Source: a virus. Taken from it: DNA of 64,000 nt. Positions 52,401-60,347 of this stretch are shown one piece after another (position 1 is the stretch's first letter; each line of letters begins with the position of its first letter). Where the stretch lies: positions 1 through 64,000 of the IMG/VR virus record IMGVR_UViG_3300009085_000027. One strand, written 5' to 3'. The position numbers were made by a program, and so were the translations under genes. The notes under the pieces are model-generated. The model saw nothing but the letters and a program-made list of their open reading frames with translations, did no database searches and was not told the DNA's origin.

Positions 52401-53379
52401 GACTGGTGAACTGCCCCGTCGGTGCCGAGACCACAGGGCTGGTGGGGTCTGCGTCGAGGTCGTCCGCTACGGTCCCGGCGCCGTAGAAGGCACCGAACAC
52501 ATCATTGGCTGGGATCGGTCCGAGACTGCCACCACGAACTACGTCGCGTTCCATCTCGGGGTCTCGGAACCCGACGGAGAAGACCTGGCGTATGCCGGGG
52601 AACGACTCGGTAAGGGTCGCAATGATCCCGCGCTCCACAGTCAGGGTCTTGTCGCTGAGACCGGACTGTACGCGAGCGGCGTAGTCCAAGGAGGTCTCTC
52701 GGGGCTCACCGCCACGGAACCTCCGGATGTTTCGGACCCTAGTCGCGGTGGGCAGGTTCGCGATGCTGACAACCTCATTGGGTTCGACGTTGTAGTCATC
52801 ACCCCGATTCTCAGCCGTGTAGTTGACATCGAAGTAGTACTCCGAGCCCTCTACGTTGAGTAGCATCTGGTCCGCTGTGATCTGTTGCGGTCGCGTCGGG
52901 AAGAACCGCTTCCCAGACCGAGTAGAGCCCGGATTCACCAGTGTCAGGCTCAAGCTCTGGGGCGATGCGAAGTAGACACGGATCACACCGACGGAGTAAC
53001 CACCACTCCGCCTGGACTCGAAGAAGTTGCCCATCAAGGCATCGACCTCGTCGTCCGCCAGGCTCTCAATATTCCGCAGTGAGCTGCGCAACTTCACCAG
53101 CTTGATCTCACGAACCACGGGTTCAATGATGACCCGCATCGGATCGATCAAGACATCGGTGAGCTCATCGGCCTCTGTGATGGCCAAGTCCGGGAATGCC
53201 TGACGCACCCGGTCCCGGATGAAGGTCTCGATGTCTTCATCGAAGGGATCTGTACCCACCCGAGACATGATTGGCTCAACGAGCTCGGCCTGGGCCCGCG
53301 ACCCATCAGTGAGGTCAATGTCGGGGTCGTACCGGATGAGTGCGTCTTCGATGAAGGTCTTGAGGTCGCTGAGAGCCAT
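49405..53379 (-). CDS. Baseplate J-like protein, 1324 aa
   Basis: The N-terminus matches the J/gp47-type baseplate wedge pattern: an early ALSDLKTFIEDALIRYDPDI segment, GSRAQAELVEPIMSR, then a region on spacing and joining (SLRNIESLADDEVDALMGNF). It continues with FPTRPQQITADQMLLN and GIIATLTESFPGIRQVFSVG. The C-terminus (ERLFAEISRSIQLVGSPDDP and DGIAPGDQLEVTDLVDALRR) is also typical. At 1324 aa it is several times longer than P2 gpJ because of inserted beta modules in the middle (about 340-1050). It would form the baseplate wedge that triggers sheath contraction. The gene is followed at 53387 by a gp25-like gene. Confidence 0.82.
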   Translation of the reverse strand: MALSDLKTFIEDALIRYDPDIDLTDGSRAQAELVEPIMSRVGTDPFDEDIETFIRDRVRQAFPDLAITEADELTDVLIDPMRVIIEPVVREIKLVKLRSSLRNIESLADDEVDALMGNFFESRRSGGYSVGVIRVYFASPQSLSLTLVNPGSTRSGKRFFPTRPQQITADQMLLNVEGSEYYFDVNYTAENRGDDYNVEPNEVVSIANLPTATRVRNIRRFRGGEPRETSLDYAARVQSGLSDKTLTVERGIIATLTESFPGIRQVFSVGFRDPEMERDVVRGGSLGPIPANDVFGAFYGAGTVADDLDADPTSPVVSAPTGQFTSRVGAVGSTVSGWFLTVIYDAGAGLVALDSEIVRVLSATQVEISDEIPVLTAGSSTTVTWMLRQRLLTITDIPGGITLPDSADGTLEITGDEIHIGGKTDVYVAGETEDATAQITNLSDENPVASGINAITNATSVVDLSDSTVLQQALFEPGMSLVLEEGADANSYRILTSTGGLLTLDTTMTGSQTNLSWKVVDTIDVELTDPKDIKVTGADLITSGGSDTVVTASSTNFVDANVQIGDILEIQDDLYGGDFTITEVGAVSLKIDPVAVRSLSAVSYRVFTRSEAVETPVVRVTSLELLDSSGAPSGTTIPYRDPVLVVSNAFQNEGGGFVFDGLVDSGARTTPWLSTAPIAVNGTLSWQTTPPETGWTFPTSGTLVIPAAAYTPAGIAALINANVAMLAAGVSAVVIPTGTTDEYVVGIVTSMAFKVTAETGTVGSVLGLVAGVCNTEIVARDGNLNGVKLRAGDVIEFVDGNNSGTQGRLVENPAFFGNTWRIRVGSGPLGPSGTTALYNSVVFRPALASRVRIARPSVGSARVYFLAPTSAEFDYATTRFVTTVENQDLVYIPDPDNTRVIRPAPPSPDLPNTGVTDSGFNTLSDASLDFYAAGIKAGDLVEVLYVPITGSVMLPPSGDVLVNAKTLSLRLDSDPIILVSFPFDMPRQDVVDYINTQVDEDIASLNGLGQLVLKSNRRIELINTTASAELGITAPSNTDHPAKATYVVSAVSGANQIQLATATPLSGGSVIETHYRILRYVQRVSSTEMSDNADDTDLYYADVELQGLAPGDVSNLDAGVGLDISGHRSDGYRLRTENASTSFSRAERLFAEISRSIQLVGSPDDPIEAVQLSQQNVQVNYERSQLVDDVQSFSDSKFQRVLCEEILVRHLLPHYVALNWGYSSGETEANMRRALEELLDGIAPGDQLEVTDLVDALRRRGAVSVFTQSDDTTGRRAPLFVVIYHGMDRAISGLVVTDFVDTVRSQRYLPGSLVVRRTSSSGIR

Positions 53380-53386
53380 GTTCGTC

Positions 53387-54028
53387 CTACGCCGAAAGGG
53401 TTGCAGCGCCGCGCAACCCGCTGTGAGAGGTCAACACCACTGTCACGTACAGGGCTGTGCCCGAGGGGTCTACACTGATACCGCTGATCTCCGCACTGAG
53501 CAGCCGCTCGGAGGGTGGGATGTTTCGTTCCGGGGTCTGAACACTGATGACGTACTGCTTCGCGGCATTGACCGCGATGGCGACGTCCGCTGCGGCCTTG
53601 TCGTCGAGAACACCACCAACCCGTTTGAGCATCCCTCCACCACTACGGCGGTGGAAGATGTTTGACCCCGGAGTTCTCAAGAGCTGACGAAGGAACACCT
53701 GCATAAGCCGTAAGATCCCTCGAGCCTTTCGCGGACGGGTACCGAAAGTGAGCTCTACGATGCTGCGCTCAGTCAGGGTCAGAGAGCTGCTCATGACCAC
53801 CACATCAGTGATCAAGGAATCCTGCAACGGCTCAGGAACCTCGGCCACCAGTTCAGTCCTGGAATAGACCACGAACTCGGGTGCCGCAAAACTGTTGATC
53901 AGCACCTGCTCGACGTTCTTGAAGTCGTCGCCCTTCACAATGATGCTTCGTGGGGTGATGCCTACGGCGTTGCGGATCTCATTGACACGCAGAACATCAA
54001 GCAGTCTGACGACCTGAATCGAATCCAT
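53387..54028 (-). CDS. Baseplate wedge protein, gp25-like, 213 aa
   Basis: The N-terminal half is an extra beta-rich domain. The C-terminal part, from LRTPGSNIFHRRSGGGMLKR through AKQYVISVQTPERNIPPSER to a final DPSGTALYVTVVLTSHSG, matches the outline of gp25/gpW-type wedge proteins. In those, a T-P-G turn, a fold with a conserved Glu/Arg, and a terminal beta strand meet the sheath. It precedes the J-like gene by 7 bases, the usual partnership. The assignment is by pattern, not full alignment. Confidence 0.65.
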   Translation of the reverse strand: MDSIQVVRLLDVLRVNEIRNAVGITPRSIIVKGDDFKNVEQVLINSFAAPEFVVYSRTELVAEVPEPLQDSLITDVVVMSSSLTLTERSIVELTFGTRPRKARGILRLMQVFLRQLLRTPGSNIFHRRSGGGMLKRVGGVLDDKAAADVAIAVNAAKQYVISVQTPERNIPPSERLLSAEISGISVDPSGTALYVTVVLTSHSGLRGAATLSA

Positions 54029-54030
54029 GT

Positions 54031-54354
54031 CTACTCCTCAGACTCCGGTGCGGTGTTGACATCAGAAGCGTTGTCATGCCTGCGGAATAGATCTGGTGGC
54101 GTAGCCTTCATGGCTTCGATGTTGGCGACTAGGTCGGCTCGGACCCGGCGGAGCCTCTGCAGGCGACTCGGGTTGATGGGGTCTGTGGTCGTTTCGAGCC
54201 GGGCGATGTGCTGGTCCATCAGCTCTTCGATGCTGAGGGCAGCGTAAGTGTCCCGGACCTCTTTGCTGCGAAGCTCACCAACGGCGTTGGCTACAACGCG
54301 GCGGAACTCCCGGAGCTGGGTCCTCGAAGCACTTCGTGGTGTAGATTCTGGCAC
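54031..54354 (-). CDS. Hypothetical helical protein, 107 aa
   Basis: A small charged, helical protein (TQLREFRRVVANAVGELRSK; LQRLRRVRADLVANIEAMKA). The GTG start at 54354 has no ribosome binding site, but it follows the stop of the 860-aa gene by 15 bases, so coupling by reinitiation is likely. Its place among baseplate genes suggests an assembly chaperone or small wedge component. Not recognised. Confidence 0.65.
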   Translation of the reverse strand: MPESTPRSASRTQLREFRRVVANAVGELRSKEVRDTYAALSIEELMDQHIARLETTTDPINPSRLQRLRRVRADLVANIEAMKATPPDLFRRHDNASDVNTAPESEE

Positions 54355-54369
54355 GACCTGACTCTATCA

Positions 54370-56952
54370 TCAGTAGGACTTGTCGTCTTTGGCTGCGGGG
54401 TCATAGGGGTCGGGTTGGAAACTCACGGCTCTGACGTCCTGGATCACGTTCTGTCCCGCAGCGTACTTCGATACTGGCACAACTTCCCTCGCCGCTGTGG
54501 CAGCTTTTCGCACCACCCAGGTCGAGTAGGACACGCCATCGGCATCCATCGAGAACAACTCCTTGACCCCCAGGGTGAGGAACAGATCAAGGGCGCGGTC
54601 GAAGCCCTGCTCCCGCAAGGTGTTGACCGCATTATCCACTGTTGGTTCTCGAGCCACGACGTAGAGGTCTAGTGTAGTAGCCATGTCCTCAAGATCAGCT
54701 ATGTAGTCCAGGACCCCAGCCTCAATCGCACCAGCGTATCGAGCGCCATTGATCAGCCTAGACATCAGTCTGTCCAAGACTGCGAAGTTCAGGGCGTAGG
54801 TGGAGTTCAGGTATGTAGAGACCCCGGCTTGTAGGGCCTCGTACTGCACAGCCCTGGAGCTCCGAACGGCGTAGGTCCAGGCCCCGGGCTCGTACAGCAC
54901 TGGATTGGACAGAGCCAGGCGCGAGGGGTCTACAGAAGAGATATCTGCGGTGTACGTGATCAGTCCAGGCGACACGAGGTCTAGGGTATCCCCGACTCTC
55001 ACGCCGCGAACCACGAAGTCACCAGATCCGGAGAGCTCGAACACCGAGAGTGAAGCCCGCTGCTCTGGCCCTGTGGGTAGGCCCAACGCCGTAGCACCGG
55101 TTCCGGCAAGTGCTGTGATCCCCGAAGTCGTCGTGGTGCCTCGGCTAGATACGGAGAGTACAGATGTGAACACCACAGTGCTCAGAGCGCTATCAGCACC
55201 CAGGAAACCGCGGTCCATGTCGATGAAGCCGTCACCCGCGACGACGACCCTGTAGTACCCGGTGTTGTCCGACAGGTCTGTGCCTATGGTTCGGACGCGC
55301 GCACCCACCGGTATCCCGGAGTAGTCCGGACCGATGTAGTAGTCCAAGACACCGGCGGTCGCCGGCGCATCCAGGACCAGGGTGTCGCCGTTGACCTCAA
55401 CGATGCCAAATACCGCGGAGTACGGCAGGCTCACGACGAGGCGCATCCCTGGAGTCACCAGAGCCGAGAAGTTGCGAGATGGGCTCACCACAGAGGTGGT
55501 GCCGCTAGCCACGAGGTCCACACCCTGGTCTCTTCGATCCCAGATCCGGGCTTCCTCCCCAATGAGCGAGGTCCTGACCCCGGTGAACTCAGCGAGGACC
55601 GTGTCGACCACCGAGGTGCCTGCCAAGGACGCGGACCGGGATATCACACCAGCCACGGTCGCCGCCGTGATGGGGCGGTACCTGCCCTCCACCAAACCAC
55701 CAAACGCCCAGCTCACAAACCGAAGCCGATCGGCCGTCGAGGCGTCCGTACGGAGCAAGCTGCTATCAGCCTCCGACTCGGACTGGAACACCAGCTGAGA
55801 GGTCGCAGCGTCCCAAGTTACGGACACCCCGGCCAGAATCGAGTCCAGCTTGGTCGCCGCGTCGGTGCCGGTGGCCCAAGGCGCCAGAGGAGCGCCGCCG
55901 GCATGGGGGTCTCCGCTGACCACACCAGCGAAGTCGAGGTAGAACGCCACCTCAGATGGCGCCGTGGGCCCCGAGGGGAAGCTCAGGGGCTGAGACCGCA
56001 CCTCGGCCCGGGAACTGCCGGGAAGGGCCACCACGGGCAGGGAGCTGGCCGTGTTGAGGCTCAGGGACAGAACCGTGCCAGGGTCGTAGTTGTACGGCGC
56101 CGAGACCAAACCCACGACGGAGGGCTCGAGCCCCGGGGAGTCGATAAATGCACCCGTAATGGAATCCCCTGTCTTGGGCATCAAGTCGGTCTCTGGGGAC
56201 CGGAAGGAAGACGCCTTGGTCATCAGGGTCCGCATGACCAAGAGGTCGAGCATGGCTTCCCGGCTCTCGGCGATAGCCGTGGGGCCTTCAAGGGTGCTCT
56301 GGAGCTCGTCGAGGCGATCCTGAATCTTGGACACAATGGTACGGACCGCTCGCTCCGGCAGTTTTACTGCGGCAAGGGCGGTGAGGGCGCCGGCGATGTT
56401 CTCGGCAAGAGTCTGGATCTGGTCGTGTCGATCCACGGCACTGGCCCAGGTCGTGGAGACCACGGCACGGAGCTCGTCAGCAGTCTCAATCACGACACCG
56501 GCATCCACGGTGTTCTTCACCAGCTCGGTGTTCACGAACTTTGAAATGCTTCGCCTGAACCTGTCCACAGCAGGCCCGATACTCCCTTGGATGCCACTGG
56601 ACCTGGAGTTGAGGCCCGCGGCCAGCTCCAGGGTTGCGGACTTCGCATTCACCAGCTCCGATGTGGAGTTGATCTTCTTAGACTGGCGTGTTGTGTTGGG
56701 TCCGGCATCTGTGATCCTGCTGAGATCACTGAGTTGCTCACTGACCAATGCCTTCAACCGGTTCTTGGCCAGGTAGATGGTATAGAAATAGGCATCCGGC
56801 CGAAGCAGGAGGGTGGTGGTCAGTAGGTCGTAGACCGAGCTGCGGAGATCTACGGTGTCTCTGGCCCCGGTACTGAGGCGGTTGGCTTTGACTTCGACGA
56901 GTAGGAAGCGGTTGATGCTGTCCTGCACCTCGGAGTCGGTGAACCCCGCCAT
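54370..56952 (-). CDS. Large tail/baseplate structural protein, 860 aa
   Basis: The N-terminal 270 residues are helical (SEVQDSINRFLLVEVKANRL; AVRTIVSKIQDRLDELQSTL) and the middle is beta-rich with Gly/Ser loops. That part includes a VVSPSRNFSALVTPGMRLVV block similar in design to modules in the J-like protein. The C-terminus is helical again (SRLINGARYAGAIEAGVLDY). No enzyme motif. It lies in the run of baseplate genes, upstream of the 107-aa, gp25-like and J-like genes, so it is probably part of the tail tip or baseplate wedge. Confidence 0.75.
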   Translation of the reverse strand: MAGFTDSEVQDSINRFLLVEVKANRLSTGARDTVDLRSSVYDLLTTTLLLRPDAYFYTIYLAKNRLKALVSEQLSDLSRITDAGPNTTRQSKKINSTSELVNAKSATLELAAGLNSRSSGIQGSIGPAVDRFRRSISKFVNTELVKNTVDAGVVIETADELRAVVSTTWASAVDRHDQIQTLAENIAGALTALAAVKLPERAVRTIVSKIQDRLDELQSTLEGPTAIAESREAMLDLLVMRTLMTKASSFRSPETDLMPKTGDSITGAFIDSPGLEPSVVGLVSAPYNYDPGTVLSLSLNTASSLPVVALPGSSRAEVRSQPLSFPSGPTAPSEVAFYLDFAGVVSGDPHAGGAPLAPWATGTDAATKLDSILAGVSVTWDAATSQLVFQSESEADSSLLRTDASTADRLRFVSWAFGGLVEGRYRPITAATVAGVISRSASLAGTSVVDTVLAEFTGVRTSLIGEEARIWDRRDQGVDLVASGTTSVVSPSRNFSALVTPGMRLVVSLPYSAVFGIVEVNGDTLVLDAPATAGVLDYYIGPDYSGIPVGARVRTIGTDLSDNTGYYRVVVAGDGFIDMDRGFLGADSALSTVVFTSVLSVSSRGTTTTSGITALAGTGATALGLPTGPEQRASLSVFELSGSGDFVVRGVRVGDTLDLVSPGLITYTADISSVDPSRLALSNPVLYEPGAWTYAVRSSRAVQYEALQAGVSTYLNSTYALNFAVLDRLMSRLINGARYAGAIEAGVLDYIADLEDMATTLDLYVVAREPTVDNAVNTLREQGFDRALDLFLTLGVKELFSMDADGVSYSTWVVRKAATAAREVVPVSKYAAGQNVIQDVRAVSFQPDPYDPAAKDDKSY

Positions 56953-56954
56953 AC

Positions 56955-57401
56955 CTATTCCTCCTTGATGGAGTTGTTCAGCTTCTGGATATCGTCGCGC
57001 TTGAGCCGGGTCGCGGCGTCGCGAATCTGTTTGGAGTCCAGATCAAGGAGCATGCAGATATGCTTGAATGTGTAGCGACCATCCTCATCCATGGATTCTT
57101 CGCCATCCCAGAACAACCAACCCGCGGCATCCTCGGCCAGGCCGTGGCGCTCGGGGTCCTTCTTGGGGTCGCAGTCCCGGTATAGGGCGAAGTCCCAGAC
57201 CGCTCGTCTGACTATGGCGACGAGCAGGCGTTGGGTTGGGGTTGGTTGGGGTCCTCGATCTTTGGACCAGTCGACGTCTACAGAGACACTATGAGACGAC
57301 GACGGATACGACCCCTCCAGCGATGCCGGTGTCTGGGATGCGTACGATCGATGTGTCTTTGCGCGTGACACGGAGAGTCGTTGAGCCTGCAGAAAGTCCA
57401 T
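56955..57401 (-). CDS. Hypothetical protein, about 149 aa or shorter, start uncertain
   Basis: The well-formed part begins near TQRLLVAIVRRAVWDFALYR and ends with YTFKHICMLLDLDSKQIRDA, a helical domain with Trp-rich AGWLFWDGEE in the middle. Upstream the frame overlaps the 304-aa gene by about 113 bases. The possible starts are ATG 57401, GTG 57371 and TTG 57440, none with a ribosome binding site. From the end of that gene (57289) to the folded domain there is no usual start codon in frame, so initiation is unusual or the overlap is real. Function unknown. Confidence 0.55.
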   Translation of the reverse strand: MDFLQAQRLSVSRAKTHRSYASQTPASLEGSYPSSSHSVSVDVDWSKDRGPQPTPTQRLLVAIVRRAVWDFALYRDCDPKKDPERHGLAEDAAGWLFWDGEESMDEDGRYTFKHICMLLDLDSKQIRDAATRLKRDDIQKLNNSIKEE

Positions 57402-58203
57402 GGAGTGTGAGAGTACCTGTCTCGACCGTAACTGTCGCAATGCTGGTGTCGTCGACAGCGTACTTCACATCCTCAGTCGCTGTCCCGGTTAGTGTGCGGA
57501 AATCAGACGCCACGAGCTCTGGGACCAGGACAAGGCTACCACCAACACCCAGTGTCCAGGGACCTACTGGGTCGAACTCTACAACAGCAACAACGGGAAA
57601 CAACAAATCATTGAGGTTGACTGCGCTTCGGTCTGGGACGGCGATCTCGCGTTGAACGTTCTCCTGGCTCTCTACAGTGGCTAGGTACTTCCCGAATCGG
57701 AAGAGATCAACACTGGCGTACCCGGTATTGTCCGTACGGATCGCAACTCGTTCGCCGAGAACTCCGATCCCATCGACAATCAAGGGGTTGAAGCACGGGA
57801 TGAGATGGATGTCGATCCCGCGGCGGGGGATGCCATTGGGCCCGTAGATGTAGCCGGAAGCTCGACACAACCTGGGGTTGGTGGCTTGGGGCAAAACAAA
57901 CGTCGTTGCTGTGACCAGGAAGTTGTTGGCCCCTGTTGGTGCCAACGCCGCTGGGGAGTAGACCTCGATGTACTGTGGCGAAACCACAGATCCACCCGAG
58001 ACGTAGAACCTGAGTTGGTAAGACACCGGGGAGGCATCGCCGTTGAGGGTGAACATCACCTTGCCTGGCAGATACGACCCCGTGGTTCCCTCCGTGATGA
58101 ACGTGGTCCCGGTGTCATCGAAGACCCTGACTACGACGCCATCCACTGGCTGCGGGGTCAGTTGATCGTCCTGGGCGCTTACCACTACGGTTTCGAGGGC
58201 CAT
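57289..58203 (-). CDS. Tail/baseplate protein with regulatory-like and Ig-like domains, 304 aa
   Basis: The N-terminus reads as a beta-sandwich (VVVSAQDDQLTPQPVDGVVV) found in carboxypeptidase-regulatory-like folds. The middle has ASGYIYGPNGIPRRGIDIHL, a typical linker of that fold, and YASVDLFRFGKYLATVESQE. The C-terminus (VGGSLVLVPELVASDFRTLT followed by GTLTLHGLSAGSTTLRVTRK) looks like a bacterial Ig-like (Big) domain. It has no motifs for catalysis. Such domains usually form the tail surface or bind carbohydrates. Confidence 0.72.
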   Translation of the reverse strand: MALETVVVSAQDDQLTPQPVDGVVVRVFDDTGTTFITEGTTGSYLPGKVMFTLNGDASPVSYQLRFYVSGGSVVSPQYIEVYSPAALAPTGANNFLVTATTFVLPQATNPRLCRASGYIYGPNGIPRRGIDIHLIPCFNPLIVDGIGVLGERVAIRTDNTGYASVDLFRFGKYLATVESQENVQREIAVPDRSAVNLNDLLFPVVAVVEFDPVGPWTLGVGGSLVLVPELVASDFRTLTGTATEDVKYAVDDTSIATVTVETGTLTLHGLSAGSTTLRVTRKDTSIVRIPDTGIAGGVVSVVVS

Positions 58204-58225
58204 GGGAAGAGCCTATCTCAGTCGG

Positions 58226-58882
58226 TCAGTGGGACAAAGCAGCGGCTGGGGCGAACCTATCAATGGCTCGCTCCATCAGCTTCTTCCCTGCCAGTGATGC
58301 TGGGCTAATCCCTGGCACGGGGACTGGTTGAAGCGGGATCTGTTCGGGGTTTCGGATCAAGGCCTTTCCACCGGTACGTACGGCCTTCTTCAGTGGGGCC
58401 GGTATACCAGCGGTGGCCTTGTGTAGTTTGCGCTCCAGCGGGGCTTCTACCCTCCGCATCCCACGAGTCACTGACTTCTGCAGCCTGGCCAGCTCCTCTG
58501 GGCTTCGGTGTTTCATCAGAAGTCTTGGTGTGGACTTGATCACCTTACCGACACCAGGGAGGTCCTCGACATCCGTAGCAGCTAGTCGGGTCAGGCGCTC
58601 AATCAGTGCAAGTTTGTCGGCACTGTACTTGTCATTCGGCAGCTGGGGGTCGTAGTTCGTAGTCATCCGACTCATCGGGGGTCGGGCGTAGGAAGACCGC
58701 GGTGGTCTGTCCTGCGCGTTCTGTTGCCGAGGCCTAGTGCTGTCGGTGTCGTACACCGTTTTATTCAGACCAGCACGGCGATCTCTGGACAAAGGGTCCT
58801 TGCTGTTGAGTTCGGCGTTGTTGCTCTCCACCGCTTCCATCACGTTCTTGGCGAAGGACCGAAAGATGGGCTGTTCAATCAT
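58226..58882 (-). CDS. Hypothetical basic protein, 218 aa
   Basis: The N-terminal 75 residues are polar and disordered (NNAELNSKDPLSRDRRAGLN). The rest is helical and very basic (RGMRRVEAPLERKLHKATAG; PAPLKKAVRTGGKALIRNPE), ending in a short hydrophobic helix. The start of this gene overlaps the stop of the SNF2-type helicase by 4 bases. Its basic character suits DNA binding or packaging inside the virion with the helicase, but this is only inference. Confidence 0.65.
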   Translation of the reverse strand: MIEQPIFRSFAKNVMEAVESNNAELNSKDPLSRDRRAGLNKTVYDTDSTRPRQQNAQDRPPRSSYARPPMSRMTTNYDPQLPNDKYSADKLALIERLTRLAATDVEDLPGVGKVIKSTPRLLMKHRSPEELARLQKSVTRGMRRVEAPLERKLHKATAGIPAPLKKAVRTGGKALIRNPEQIPLQPVPVPGISPASLAGKKLMERAIDRFAPAAALSH

Positions 58883-60345
58883 GGGGCCTCAGCTGCGAGC
58901 AGTTCTCGGACCTGTTGGTTCAACTGGTCCTTGTTTGCAGACATCGTACGCAGGTACTCGTCGACACCACCAGGTCGCTTGGCCCCAAAGAACTTCTTGA
59001 TACCCCTGGGATTGGGGAGGGTGCTGACGTAGTGCTCGACATCCACGGTACGTTGGTCCTCGGGGAGCTTGGCATGGGACTGATACCGAATACCGCGGCC
59101 GATCACCTGCTCGAGCTTTTCCTTATTCCAGTGTGGATCCAGGACTTGAATCTGTCTGGTTCCTTTGAGATCCAGGCCCTCGCCACCGGCACTGCTCAGG
59201 AGAAGGGCTCGGAGTTTCCCAGCGTTGTAAGCGTCCACGGTCTCCTGGCGCTGACGCTTTGCCATGGCCCCAGTGAACTTTCCGTACGGGATGTTCTTGG
59301 CCTTCAGCATCGACTCATACGGCGAGATCCCTGACTCCAAGAAGTTGGAGTAGACCAAGGCCTTGTGCTCCGGGTTCTTCTCGATGGCCTTGCTCAACCT
59401 GGTAAATGCCTCTTGCATCTTGGGGCTGAGCTTCGCGGCTCCTTCGGGATCGATGCCTTCGACGAATCCACCCGGTGACACCGCCACCTGGCGGGCCGCA
59501 CCGAGGAAGGCATTGAGCTGCTTGGACTCCGCCTTGGACGGCGGCAATCCGCGCTTGACCTTGCGACGCACCCAGGCCGGGGCCTGACCCATCAAGGACT
59601 CGTAGACCTCCCGCTGCTTATCCCCCATGGTGGTCTCCACCACAGTGTCCTTGCGGGTTGGGAAATCCGGACCAGCGACGTTCTCGTGGTAGTCCACCCA
59701 CTTCTTCAGCGCCTTGCCCAGCTCCGCCTTGTTCTTGAGCTCGGGAATACTACCCGGCTTGATGCCACGGAAGACACGATCAATAAGACCGGGGTTCACC
59801 TGTCGAGACCCTATGTAGCGGTTCTCGAACTCAGCCCTGTCCTGCGGGAACACCGAATCACCAGCCGCGACATTGACGAGGCTGGCCAGGTCATAAGGTC
59901 GGTTGTAAAGCGGGGTTCCGGTGAGAAGTAGGCGTTTCTTCGCCGTCGACTTGCGAGCTGCGTGCTGAGCCTTGGTTCCTGGGTCCCGCAGCCTATGGGC
60001 CTCATCGATCACCAAGAGATCTCCCCCAGGTAGTTCTCCGGAACGCGAGGCACGTTGAAGACTCTCCACCTTGTACTTGGCGTGGTCCTCACCGAGATGC
60101 TTTGCCATCTCCTTTCGGTAGTTGGCCTGCAAGGCCGCAGGAACCACCACCGTAGCCGGACCACCCAGCTCCTCTGCAGCAGCCAGGCTGCTCAGGGTCT
60201 TCCCGGACCCAACGCCATGGGCCACGACCAATCCGGGCTGAGACTTGATCCGCTGAACCACCCTCTTCTGGTGGGGTTTCAGCTCTGTGATTACTTCAGC
60301 CGTCTTCTCTGCGATTAGGCGAAGCGCGATTCGTACTGGGTCCAT
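58879..60345 (-). CDS. SNF2-type SF2 helicase/ATPase in the structural block
   Basis: This 488-aa ATPase has motif I HGVGSGKT (43-50), a VVVPAALQANYRKEM Ia region (about 66-80), motif II VIDEAH (near 112-117), TGTPLYNRP (motif III), LVYSNFLESG and a motif VI QVIGRGIRYQ near residue 423. SNF2 proteins translocate on double-stranded DNA and move bound proteins. Its place among tail genes, far from replication genes, suggests action with the virion-side RNA polymerase or late transcription, or packaging into the particle. That is inference. It follows the 320-aa structural gene by two bases. Confidence 0.85.
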   Translation of the reverse strand: MDPVRIALRLIAEKTAEVITELKPHQKRVVQRIKSQPGLVVAHGVGSGKTLSSLAAAEELGGPATVVVPAALQANYRKEMAKHLGEDHAKYKVESLQRASRSGELPGGDLLVIDEAHRLRDPGTKAQHAARKSTAKKRLLLTGTPLYNRPYDLASLVNVAAGDSVFPQDRAEFENRYIGSRQVNPGLIDRVFRGIKPGSIPELKNKAELGKALKKWVDYHENVAGPDFPTRKDTVVETTMGDKQREVYESLMGQAPAWVRRKVKRGLPPSKAESKQLNAFLGAARQVAVSPGGFVEGIDPEGAAKLSPKMQEAFTRLSKAIEKNPEHKALVYSNFLESGISPYESMLKAKNIPYGKFTGAMAKRQRQETVDAYNAGKLRALLLSSAGGEGLDLKGTRQIQVLDPHWNKEKLEQVIGRGIRYQSHAKLPEDQRTVDVEHYVSTLPNPRGIKKFFGAKRPGGVDEYLRTMSANKDQLNQQVRELLAAEAP

Positions 60346-60347
60346 GG

